A stretch of DNA of 35,181 nucleotides from CAYPEZ01 sp964409985. Lineage in GTDB: Bacteria; Patescibacteriota; Minisyncoccia; Phycocordibacterales; UBA6899. A program made the translations under genes and the position numbers. The stretch covers positions 1-35,181 of the forward strand of contig CAYPEZ010000004.1 in the NCBI GenBank assembly GCA_964409985.1, read 5' to 3'. The notes beneath the pieces are model-generated. The model searched no databases, was not told the origin of the DNA, and saw only the letters and a program-made list of their open reading frames with translations. Below are positions 1-6,778 of this stretch, in pieces. Every line of letters begins with the position of its first letter. The first letter of the stretch is position 1.

Positions 1-107
1 CCTTTGGGGTTGCGTAAAAAGGTTTCAAGACGCTTTTCTGGGTCAGTATATTGGGCAACACCCCTTTGAACTATTAGCTCTACATGATTATGCTCTTTTT
101 CGCTCAT
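1..107 (-). CDS. Possible tyrosyl-tRNA synthetase, N-terminal fragment (runs off the left edge)
   Basis: A minus-strand reading frame opens with ATG at 107-105 and stays open to the window edge (35 codons). It begins MSEKEHNHVELIVQRGVAQ and continues with TDPEKRLETFLRNPK. The pattern 'ELL-x-RGV ... D-x-E-x-RL' resembles the first 30 residues of bacterial tyrosyl-tRNA synthetases, ahead of their HIGH-type motif, but that motif lies outside the window, so the name is tentative. There is no SD. A hexamer TACGAT preceded by GTGG ends 7 nt before the ATG, implying a leaderless transcript. The gene is divergent from the penicillin-binding protein gene. Confidence 0.45.
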   Translation of the reverse strand, partial: MSEKEHNHVELIVQRGVAQYTDPEKRLETFLRNPK

Positions 108-114
108 AGGCCGC

Positions 115-124
115 ATCGTACCAC
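115..124 (-). promoter_or_regulatory. Extended -10 promoter of the leftward tyrS-like gene
   Basis: On the minus strand the sequence reads GTGGTACGAT, an extended -10 (TGG then TACGAT at 120-115). The start codon follows after 7 nt (114-108), so transcription should begin at or next to the ATG. The same 10 bases occur inverted at 198-207, in front of the divergent gene. Confidence 0.55.
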
Positions 125-197
125 AAAAAACCACCTTTCGTCACAATGTGGAAGTAACGCAAATCTGTGTGCACCACATCTTCACACCACCATCCTC

Positions 198-207
198 GTG
201 GTACGAT
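198..207 (+). promoter_or_regulatory. Extended -10 promoter of the penicillin-binding protein gene
   Basis: GTGGTACGAT gives an extended -10 with hexamer TACGAT at 202-207. It is followed by TAATCATC and the ATG at 216, a gap of 8 nt. No SD is present, so the mRNA is probably leaderless or nearly so. This supports the ATG at 216 rather than the in-frame ATG at 84, which would lie upstream of the promoter. Confidence 0.55.
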
Positions 208-215
208 TAATCATC

Positions 216-2723
216 ATGCGTCACAAAAAAAACCGACATATATTCACACGCATCATTTTGTGGGTGGTGGGGGTGGGCTTTACTCTCACTCTTTTTGGTG
301 TCGGAGCACTTCTGTTGTGGGCAAGCACCCTTGATCTTCCTGATTTTTCATTGTTTAACGAACGAAAGGTCGCTGAGTCAACAAAAATCTATGACCGGAA
401 TGGGGTGCTTCTATATGACGTATACAAAGATGTTCGTCGAACCATTATTCCATTTGACCAAATTTCTATTAACATCAAAAATGCCGCTGTCGCAATAGAG
501 GATGACACATTTTACGAACACCACGGTGTGCGTCCCCTGGCTTTTCTTCGAGCGCTTCTAGCGAATTTTCAGACTGGGCGTTTTGGTCAAGGAGGGTCAA
601 CAATCACACAACAGGTGATTAAAAACGCATTGCTTTCTCGCGAAAAAACAGTTTCTCGAAAAGTAAAAGAGTGGATCCTTGCGGTAAAACTTGAACAGTC
701 ACTTAGTAAAGAAGAGATTCTTGGTCTCTATCTTAATGAGTCTCCGTATGGTGGCACTATTTATGGTGTTGAAGAAACTTCTCTTGCGTTTTTTGGGAAA
801 CACGCCAAAGATGTCACCTTAGCAGAAGCGGCATATCTTGCGGCACTTCCACAAGCGCCGTCATACTATTCACCATACGGCCCACACAAAGATGCGTTGG
901 ATACACGGAAAAACCTTGTTCTTGAACGCATGCGTACCCTACACTTTATCACCTCAGAAGAATACGAACAGGCAAAAAATGAGCAGGTGCGTTTTGTCCC
1001 AATTGAAGACCGGAGTATTAAAGCTCCGCACTTTGTTATGTTTGTACGAGATGAACTCACAAAAAAATACGGTGAGGATATTCTCACTTCGGGGGGGTTG
1101 AGGGTGACAACAACACTGGATTACACCCTACAAGAAAAGGCGCAAGAGATTGTCACAACATACTTAACAGAAAACTCAGAGCGCTTTAATGCTGGAAACG
1201 GTGCGCTTGTCGCGACTGACCCAAAAACTGGGCAGATTCTTGTTATGGTTGGGAGTCGAGATTATTTTGACACCGACAATGAGGGAAATTTCAATATCGC
1301 AACAGCAAAGAGACAGCCTGGTTCTTCGTTCAAACCTTTTGTCTACGCAAAAGCGTTTGAGAAGGGGTATACACCCGAAACCGTGGTGTTTGATCTCCCA
1401 ACACAATTTAATGCGAATTGTGATGCGTTTGGGAAACCCCTCACACCCAGCACACCAGAAGATGCGTGTTATATGCCTGAAAACTATGACCACACTTTTC
1501 ATGGTCCCATGACCCTCCGAGATGCTCTGGCACAATCTGTAAACATTCCTGCCATTAAAACCTTGTATTTAACAGGAATTAAACCAGCAATAGAGTTTGC
1601 CACACGTATGGGCATAACAGGACTCACTGACCCAAATAGGTATGGTCTTACCCTTGTCTTGGGTGGTGGCGAGGTATCACTTCTTGATCTCACAAGTGCC
1701 TATGGGGTATTTGCAAACGACGGAAAACACAACCCCACCACCGCAATTCTGAAGATTGAGAACTCAAGCGGGGAGGTTCTTGAGGAATACCAACACCAAG
1801 AAGAGCAGGTTATTCCTGCCCAAGTGGCTCGCCAAATAAGCGACGTGCTTTCTGATGACACAGCGCGAGCGCCAGCGTTTGGATCAAACTCGTTTCTTGT
1901 TGTTCCAGGAAAAACAGTTGCCGTGAAAACAGGAACAACAAACGATTATCGTGATGTGTGGATTGTTGGATACACACCATCACTATCCGTTGGTGCATGG
2001 ATGGGAAACAACAATAATACGCCAATGCAAAAACGTGTTGCTGGGTTTATTGTTGCACCAATGTGGAATGAGTTTATGAAGGCGGCACTTGGATCAAAGG
2101 ATGATGAACCGTTTGAAAAACCAGAGCCAGCACCAAGTGATATTAAGCCTGTTCTTCGGGGGATTTGGCTTGGGGGACAAACTTTCTACATCGATACCAT
2201 CTCTCAAAAACTCGCAACACCAGACACTCCTGATGAGTTTCGTGAAGAAAAAGTTATTCCAAACATTCACGATATTCTCCATTGGGTGAACAAGGATGAC
2301 CCCCGTGGTCCAATCCCCACACACCCAGAAAACGACCCTCAATACAGTCTTTGGGAGACACCAGTGTCCCTTTGGGCACAAAACCAAACAGCGACAGTCA
2401 CACTCCCGACTGCCTATGATGACGTTCACAGAGAGGAATTTTTCCCAAAAATAACCATTCAATCCCCAACAGCATCTAGTAGTATTTCCTTGAATGAAAA
2501 AGTTTTTGTTATTTCACAAATCACCTCAACATACCCTATTCGATCTCTTGATGTCACCCTTGGTGGGAAATATCTTGGTACTTCTCAAAAATTCCCTTAT
2601 CTTTTCTCGTTTATTCCTGGTGATTCAGGGGTATTAGTTGGAACAACAACGCTAGAGGTTCTTGCCACAGATTCAGTTGGAAACAAGAAAGGTATCTCAA
2701 TTCCACTTTTTGTTACACCATAA
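216..2723 (+). CDS. Class A penicillin-binding protein (bifunctional transglycosylase/transpeptidase, PBP1a type)
   Basis: The 835-residue protein polymerises lipid II into glycan strands and cross-links them on the outer face of the membrane. A basic N-terminus and one membrane anchor (about residues 8-37) precede the GT51 glycosyltransferase domain, with the catalytic Glu in AVAIEDDTFYEHHG (E about 95) and the QGGSTITQQ motif (about 125-133). The transpeptidase domain has SSFK (nucleophile Ser about 370), SVN (about 441-443) and KTGT (about 571-574). The last ~90 residues look like an extra Ig-like beta domain. The frame is open from ATG 84, but the first 44 codons lack membrane or family character and contain the promoter at 198-207, so ATG 216 is preferred. 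No terminator is seen; the convergent dciA-like gene ends 4 nt away. Confidence 0.95.
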   Translation: MRHKKNRHIFTRIILWVVGVGFTLTLFGVGALLLWASTLDLPDFSLFNERKVAESTKIYDRNGVLLYDVYKDVRRTIIPFDQISINIKNAAVAIEDDTFYEHHGVRPLAFLRALLANFQTGRFGQGGSTITQQVIKNALLSREKTVSRKVKEWILAVKLEQSLSKEEILGLYLNESPYGGTIYGVEETSLAFFGKHAKDVTLAEAAYLAALPQAPSYYSPYGPHKDALDTRKNLVLERMRTLHFITSEEYEQAKNEQVRFVPIEDRSIKAPHFVMFVRDELTKKYGEDILTSGGLRVTTTLDYTLQEKAQEIVTTYLTENSERFNAGNGALVATDPKTGQILVMVGSRDYFDTDNEGNFNIATAKRQPGSSFKPFVYAKAFEKGYTPETVVFDLPTQFNANCDAFGKPLTPSTPEDACYMPENYDHTFHGPMTLRDALAQSVNIPAIKTLYLTGIKPAIEFATRMGITGLTDPNRYGLTLVLGGGEVSLLDLTSAYGVFANDGKHNPTTAILKIENSSGEVLEEYQHQEEQVIPAQVARQISDVLSDDTARAPAFGSNSFLVVPGKTVAVKTGTTNDYRDVWIVGYTPSLSVGAWMGNNNNTPMQKRVAGFIVAPMWNEFMKAALGSKDDEPFEKPEPAPSDIKPVLRGIWLGGQTFYIDTISQKLATPDTPDEFREEKVIPNIHDILHWVNKDDPRGPIPTHPENDPQYSLWETPVSLWAQNQTATVTLPTAYDDVHREEFFPKITIQSPTASSSISLNEKVFVISQITSTYPIRSLDVTLGGKYLGTSQKFPYLFSFIPGDSGVLVGTTTLEVLATDSVGNKKGISIPLFVTP

Positions 2724-2727
2724 AGAA

Positions 2728-2985
2728 CTACTGGATGCGAGTAATATATTGAAGTTCTTTTGTTTGAGCAAAGCGCTCAAGAATTTGGTGTTGGAAAAGA
2801 AAAATTTGGTGTTTTAATGATTGATCCCCAGAGATAAAACAGGTGTCTTTTTGAACACGAACAATATCTGGTGACACTGTGGTATGAAGAATATCTGAAC
2901 AAATCCCTGCGGCAAGAATTTTTTTTTGCTCAAAACGAAGGTGATTCGAAAGAAATCGCGAAAAAAAACCAGATATGTGCTCCAT
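2728..2985 (-). CDS. DciA-like (DUF721) putative replicative helicase loader
   Basis: A small 85-residue protein encoded 15 nt downstream of dnaN on the same strand. It starts MEHISGFFSRFLSN. The second half (VRVQKDTCFISGDQSLKHQIFL, quoted only in part, and the following helix-rich tail) matches the DUF721 pattern: a short beta hairpin V-x-V, a variable strand, then an amphipathic helix that in DciA reads 'EL...K..LL..LN'. DciA is the ancestral bacterial DnaB-helicase loader or regulator. Its position right after dnaN and near dnaA suggests a replication role. At 85 residues it is near the short end of the family and the N-terminal helices are diverged, so the assignment is moderate. No SD is seen; expression is probably from the dnaN transcript. 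Confidence 0.6.
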   Translation of the reverse strand: MEHISGFFSRFLSNHLRFEQKKILAAGICSDILHTTVSPDIVRVQKDTCFISGDQSLKHQIFLFQHQILERFAQTKELQYITRIQ

Positions 2986-3000
2986 GAAATACGTGGTTGT

Positions 3001-4107
3001 TTACTCCGTCGCACGCATATACTTCACAATATAGGAGAATTTTGTGTCAGGGATTGGTTTAATCAGTATTGTTTTTGATTTCTCATCAAACAAAAGTTCA
3101 ATGCTGTCAGAGGAAAGAGCCCCTAAGACATCCATAATATATCGATAATTAAAACCCATTTCTACGCTTTCACCTTTTATTGTCGCATCAACACGTGTCA
3201 CAGACTCACCAACATCCTCTCTTTTTGCTTCAACCTCAAATAACTTTTCTTCTGGATACACCTTAAACAACACCTGTTGTTGTTTTCCTGAGAATAAGCC
3301 TGTAAGCCGCATAGTTCGCAATAAATCCGCTGAGAGTATGGTGACTTCGCTGGTTTTTTGTTTTGGAAAAATCTGTCGATAATCAGGAAAAGTTCCATCA
3401 ACAAGCCTTGAAGTAATATAAACTCCATCCCCTGTGATTGAGACTTGTGTTTTAGAAACAAGAATAGTGATCTCCTCTTTTCTCCCCTCAAGCAAAGTAA
3501 GGATTTGTGTAGCGTTTTTAAAAGGAATAAGAAATGGTTGAATGTTCGGGTCTGATTTTAATACAATGCGTTTTTCAGCTAAACGCGACATGTCCGTTGC
3601 CACAAAAACAAGTTCTTTTCCCTGAGAATAACAATACACACTATTAAATTCAGGTTTTACATCAGAGTGAGATGCGCTAAAAATTACACTACGAATCCCT
3701 TCAATAAATTTCACTGAATCAACTGTAAATGGTGTTCCTTTTTCAATAACCGGGATAGTGGGAAAATCTTCATATGAATACCCTTTCATCATTGTGACAG
3801 ATTTACTACTGGACACACTCATGTTTCCGTTTACAAGTTCAAGTGTGATGTTTTTTTCTTCAGGAAGATTCCCTAAATACCCACCAAGAAGTTCACCTGG
3901 AATAGCGACAACGCCTTCTGTGTGGATTTTTGCTGGAATAGTAAATTCAACACCAAGATCAAGGTTTGTTGCGCGAAGTTTAACTGTATTCTCTGTTGCA
4001 ACCAAAAGAACCATACGAAGAACTGGAAGGGATAGGAGTTTTCCTGTGACACGCTCGGCTGCAACAACAGCATCTTTGAGTTTTTGTTTTCCACATTCTA
4101 TTTTCAT
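3001..4107 (-). CDS. dnaN: DNA polymerase III beta subunit (sliding clamp)
   Basis: The 368-residue protein is the ring-shaped processivity factor that tethers DNA polymerase to DNA. It has the usual length and the three repeated clamp domains. The N-terminus MKIECGKQKLKDAVVAAERV, the central 'FTVDSVKFIEGIRSVIFSAS' (20 residues) and the C-terminus ending in a 'P-x-x-x-x-YIVKYMRATE'-like strand, where family members have the conserved 'MPMRL' tail, support the call. It lies between dnaA, with a terminator and DnaA-box-like sites in the 288-nt gap, and the dciA-like gene 15 nt downstream. The ATG at 4107 has no SD. Confidence 0.95.
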   Translation of the reverse strand: MKIECGKQKLKDAVVAAERVTGKLLSLPVLRMVLLVATENTVKLRATNLDLGVEFTIPAKIHTEGVVAIPGELLGGYLGNLPEEKNITLELVNGNMSVSSSKSVTMMKGYSYEDFPTIPVIEKGTPFTVDSVKFIEGIRSVIFSASHSDVKPEFNSVYCYSQGKELVFVATDMSRLAEKRIVLKSDPNIQPFLIPFKNATQILTLLEGRKEEITILVSKTQVSITGDGVYITSRLVDGTFPDYRQIFPKQKTSEVTILSADLLRTMRLTGLFSGKQQQVLFKVYPEEKLFEVEAKREDVGESVTRVDATIKGESVEMGFNYRYIMDVLGALSSDSIELLFDEKSKTILIKPIPDTKFSYIVKYMRATE

Positions 4108-4363
4108 ATCGTAGGTTTTTTCTAATACATACTAGTTAATGGTGTGGATATCTGGAAAAACCAATACACCCTTATTTATAACTATATCTTCTTTGTTTAA
4201 GAAAAGATAGTCTTGTGGTTATGGTGTGTATAAGTTGTAAAAACACACAAAAACCAAAAATAATGTGGAAAGACAGAGTATTTACAAAGATGTTATATAC
4301 AGGTTTTTGTATAGGTTATTCTTTATCTATCCACATAGTAATACACTAAGTTTTTCACAGTCT
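4108..4363. other. dnaA-dnaN intergenic region with DnaA-box-like sites (part of oriC)
   Basis: This AT-rich gene-free stretch holds sequences close to the TTATCCACA DnaA box. ATATCCACA is on the minus strand at 4143-4151 and CTATCCACA on the plus strand at 4327-4335 (one mismatch each). A weaker CTTTCCACA is on the minus strand at 4264-4272. Long A/T stretches (about 4168-4205 and 4300-4330) could serve as an unwinding element. Together with the boxes between dnaA and rpmH, this is the expected place of the replication origin. No RNA gene or small ORF was found here. Confidence 0.55.
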
Positions 4364-4395
4364 AAAAAACACACCGTATTTCGGTGTGTTTTTTT
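4364..4395 (-). terminator. Intrinsic terminator behind dnaA
   Basis: Stem CACACCG (4370-4376), loop TATTT, stem CGGTGTG (4382-4388), flanked by A6 and a T run so that it works in both directions. On the minus strand it immediately follows the dnaA stop (TAA 4398-4396) and should separate dnaA from dnaN transcription. Confidence 0.85.
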
Positions 4396-5754
4396 TTAGA
4401 ACAATGCTCGAATTTGTTCTATTTCCTGAGCGAGAATTGAATCAAGTTTAATATCACGTTTGATTTTTTCACAAGAGTGAATGACTGTTGTGTGGTCTCT
4501 CCCCCCGAGTTTTTGCCCAATTAAAGGAAATGAAATATTAAAGTCTTCACGGAGGAGAAACATGAGTACTTGTCTTGGTTTTACAACCTCCTTTCTTCGT
4601 GTTTTTTCAAAAATAAAGCGTTCCTCAATGTTGTAAAAATCGGTTACGGTCTTCACAATATCTTTTATTGATACAGGTTTTGTTGGTTTGGTGTTGTTTT
4701 TGATAAGTTGTTTAACTTCCGCTAGTGATAGTGGTTTGTTTTTGAGTTGAATTTGGCACACAACCAAATTAAAGGTTCCCTCAAGCTCACGAATACTTGA
4801 TTGAATGGTGAAAGCAATAAACTCGACAATTTCGTCTGGTACATGAACACTCAAGGACTCCATTTTATGCTTTAAAATAGCCATTCGAGACTCGTATTCT
4901 GGAGGAGTAATCTCAACAATCATCCCCGCCCCAAAACGTGATCGAAGACGGTCTTCAAGGTTGTTGATATACATGGGGTGGCGATCAGAAGAGAAGACAA
5001 TCTGTTTATTGTTGTCGTAAAGAGTGTTGAAGAGGTGGAAAAGCTCTTCCTGGGTCTTTTCTTTTCCTGAAAGGAATTGAATATCATCCATAATGAACAC
5101 GTCATACTTTCGATATTTTTCCTTGAAGTCGTGAACCTTATTGTTTTGAAGTGCGTTTACGTAGTCTGTCGCAAATTTTTCTGACGTAATGTATTGAATC
5201 CGCCGAGATGGGTTTTGTTTTTTAAGCTCGTTTCCGATTGATTGAATGAGGTGTGTTTTTCCATACCCTACCCCACCATAAATAAATAATGGATTGTACA
5301 TAATACCCGGCTTCTTGATGACTGCTTGTGCCGCTGCGTGAGCAAGCTCATTGAATGGCCCGATCACAAAAGTATCGAACGTATATCGAGGGTTCAGGTT
5401 GTCTTCCTTGCTGACATAGTATTCATGAAGAGGAAGCTCGTTGGTGTATGGAAGCGGAAAATCCTTTCGGATAATCATGGTATCGCGGTGAGGCTCGTCT
5501 TTTGCAACAATATACTCAATACCACGAATATCGTCAGCGAGGTTTCGGAGAGTTTTCAAAATTGTTGAGTGATACTTGTTTGCTAGCCACTCTTTTACAA
5601 ACTCATTTTGAACTCCAAGCTCAATTGTTCCTGCGTCAAAGCGTACAATACGTGTGTTTCGAAACCAAGTACTAAAGTTTGCCTTCGAGACTAATAGCTC
5701 GATCTCTGCGAGAGCTTTGTCCCAAATTTCTTTCGTATCAGTCACTGAACTCAT
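4396..5754 (-). CDS. dnaA: Chromosomal replication initiator protein DnaA
   Basis: The 452-residue AAA+ ATPase binds DnaA boxes and opens the origin. Domain I occupies about residues 1-85 (IWDKALAEIELLVSKANFST). A short linker follows, then the AAA+ core with Walker A GGVGYGKTH (about 160-168) and Walker B VFIMDDIQFLS. The C-terminal domain IV helix-turn-helix carries the DnaA signature GGRDHTTVIHS. Length is typical. The ATG at 5754 has no SD; a promoter with TTGGAA and TATAAT lies at 5799-5826. The flanks contain DnaA-box-like sites, so autoregulation by DnaA is plausible. Confidence 0.97.
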   Translation of the reverse strand: MSSVTDTKEIWDKALAEIELLVSKANFSTWFRNTRIVRFDAGTIELGVQNEFVKEWLANKYHSTILKTLRNLADDIRGIEYIVAKDEPHRDTMIIRKDFPLPYTNELPLHEYYVSKEDNLNPRYTFDTFVIGPFNELAHAAAQAVIKKPGIMYNPLFIYGGVGYGKTHLIQSIGNELKKQNPSRRIQYITSEKFATDYVNALQNNKVHDFKEKYRKYDVFIMDDIQFLSGKEKTQEELFHLFNTLYDNNKQIVFSSDRHPMYINNLEDRLRSRFGAGMIVEITPPEYESRMAILKHKMESLSVHVPDEIVEFIAFTIQSSIRELEGTFNLVVCQIQLKNKPLSLAEVKQLIKNNTKPTKPVSIKDIVKTVTDFYNIEERFIFEKTRRKEVVKPRQVLMFLLREDFNISFPLIGQKLGGRDHTTVIHSCEKIKRDIKLDSILAQEIEQIRALF

Positions 5755-5899
5755 GGTGTGCAGGTGTGTAGATGAATAATCATCAAAACGTATTGCCCAT
5801 TATATCCGCGAACGAAAAACTTCCAAGAAAAGCGAACTGTGAACTTTCTGTGGATATCTTGTGGAAAGAGTTTTACAGGATTTTTTTTGTACTGACAAG
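5755..5899. other. dnaA-rpmH intergenic region with paired DnaA-box-like sites (putative oriC)
   Basis: On the plus strand TGTGGATAT (5849-5857) and TGTGGAAAG (5860-5868) lie 11 bp apart, about one helical turn, and read on the minus strand as ATATCCACA and CTTTCCACA. The first has one mismatch and the second two to the DnaA box TTATCCACA. A T-rich tract at 5880-5913 follows. The dnaA promoter lies at 5799-5826 and the rpmH promoter at 5900-5927, so DnaA binding here could affect both. Confidence 0.6.
5799..5826 (-). promoter_or_regulatory. dnaA promoter
   Basis: On the minus strand: -35 TTGGAA (5826-5821), a 16-nt spacer, and a consensus -10 TATAAT (5804-5799). The expected start near 5792 gives a leader of about 38 nt with a small GATGA-TTAT-TCATC hairpin and no SD. 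Confidence 0.6.
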
Positions 5900-5927
5900 T
5901 TGAATTTTTTTTTGTACGTGGTATAAA
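5900..5927 (+). promoter_or_regulatory. rpmH promoter (leaderless)
   Basis: -35 TTGAAT (5900-5905), a 16-nt spacer, and an extended -10 GTGGTATAAA with hexamer at 5922-5927. The rpmH ATG follows after only 6 nt, so the transcript should start at or next to the AUG. Confidence 0.7.
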
Positions 5928-5933
5928 CAGGAC

Positions 5934-6074
5934 ATGTCACAAACATATCAGCCCAAAAAACGAAAGCGAGTGAAGACACACGGGTTTCGTGCAAGGACAA
6001 AGACACGCACAGGAAAGAATTTGCTCCGCCGCCGTCGCGCGAAGGGGAGAAAGAAACTCACTGTTGGGAAATAG
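5934..6074 (+). CDS. rpmH: Large ribosomal subunit protein bL34
   Basis: The 46-residue basic protein has the bL34 signature: N-terminal TYQPKKRKRVKTHGFRAR, then T-x-x-GK-x-LL-RRR-x-KGRKKLTV, ending GK. It binds 23S rRNA near the exit-tunnel side of the 50S subunit. It is the first gene of the conserved rpmH-rnpA-yidD-yidC-jag cluster and faces away from dnaA. It has no SD and a promoter -10 six bases upstream. The rnpA ATG follows the stop by 22 nt. Confidence 0.97.
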   Translation: MSQTYQPKKRKRVKTHGFRARTKTRTGKNLLRRRRAKGRKKLTVGK

Positions 6075-6096
6075 TCCCCTCTCGTGTCTCTCTCGT

Positions 6097-6435
6097 ATGG
6101 TTAAAAGAGAAACACTTAAACAACGACTCTCGTTATTACTGAGAAAACACCCTCAAAAGGTGTTTTCTTCGTTGTATGCCACTATTCGAGTGTGGGAGGG
6201 GCTTCCCCACCAAAAAAAATCCATCGTCATGGTGCTGATATCAAAAAAAACAGCCTCGCGTGCTGTTCAGCGCAACCTTCTAAGGCGAAGATATAGGGAA
6301 ATATTAAGAAAAACCTTCCCCGTCGCACCCAAGAACCTCATTATTCAGTGCCAAATAAAAAAACAAGCAGTGAATGCACCATTTCAATCTCTTAAAAAAG
6401 ACGTCCAAGATCTTGTTTCAGCGCATGGGTTATGA
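6097..6435 (+). CDS. rnpA: Ribonuclease P protein component
   Basis: The 112-residue basic protein helps the RNase P RNA cleave tRNA 5' leaders. The family RNR motif is seen in SRAVQRNLLRRRYREILRK (about residues 50-68), preceded by the strand IVMVLISKKTA. The frame is open further upstream, but those codons overlap rpmH in another frame, so the ATG at 6097 starting MVKRETLKQRL is chosen. No SD is seen; translation may depend on rpmH. Its stop overlaps the yidD start (ATGA at 6432-6435). Confidence 0.93.
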   Translation: MVKRETLKQRLSLLLRKHPQKVFSSLYATIRVWEGLPHQKKSIVMVLISKKTASRAVQRNLLRRRYREILRKTFPVAPKNLIIQCQIKKQAVNAPFQSLKKDVQDLVSAHGL

Positions 6436-6677
6436 AAAATACCCTTATTTTCATTATCTCTTTTTATCAGCGGTACCTATCGCTTGATCAGGGGTTCATT
6501 CGAAAATACATACGAGGTGGTGGGCCTGTGGTGTGTCGATATTATCCAACATGCTCTTCGTATACCAAAGAGGCAATTCAAAAATACGGTTCTTGGAACG
6601 GATGTATCATGGGGATACGGAGAATACTCCGGTGTCACCCATGGAGCACATACCCACACCACGACCCCGTGCCATAA
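6432..6677 (+). CDS. yidD: Membrane protein insertion efficiency factor YidD
   Basis: The 81-residue protein shows the family pattern: an N-terminal amphipathic segment FIISFYQRYLS, then CRYYPTCSSYTKEAI, the G-x-x-x-G-I-x-RILRCHPW block, and a short tail. YidD is a small inner-membrane-associated protein that helps YidC-dependent insertion. Its start codon overlaps the rnpA stop by four bases, implying translational coupling. The yidC gene lies 101 nt downstream behind its own promoter. Confidence 0.95.
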   Translation: MKNTLIFIISFYQRYLSLDQGFIRKYIRGGGPVVCRYYPTCSSYTKEAIQKYGSWNGCIMGIRRILRCHPWSTYPHHDPVP

Positions 6678-6755
6678 TTGTGGTCTGGTGATTATTGGTG
6701 GGATGATTTTTGTGTGGTTTTCATGCTTTGGCCTGATGGGATAGTGACTGATTGC

Positions 6756-6772
6756 ATTCTATGCTATAGAAT
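6756..6772 (+). promoter_or_regulatory. yidC promoter overlapped by a perfect inverted repeat
   Basis: ATTCTAT-GCT-ATAGAAT is a perfect 7-bp inverted repeat with a 3-bp centre. It contains the extended -10 TGC-TATAGA (hexamer 6765-6770), 8 nt before the yidC ATG at 6779. The inner arms match the repeat over the xerC promoter at 32460-32474, suggesting a shared operator. Confidence 0.5.
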
Positions 6773-6778
6773 TGCCGC

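Noticed and set aside
84..215. N-terminal extension of the PBP from ATG 84
   Set aside because: The 44 extra codons contain the promoter-like GTGGTACGAT, overlap the start of the divergent gene, and lack family character; ATG 216 is followed directly by the basic N-terminus and membrane anchor.
5800..6006. Minus-strand frame opposite rpmH and the oriC region
   Set aside because: It is antisense to bL34 and to the DnaA-box region, with no domain character.
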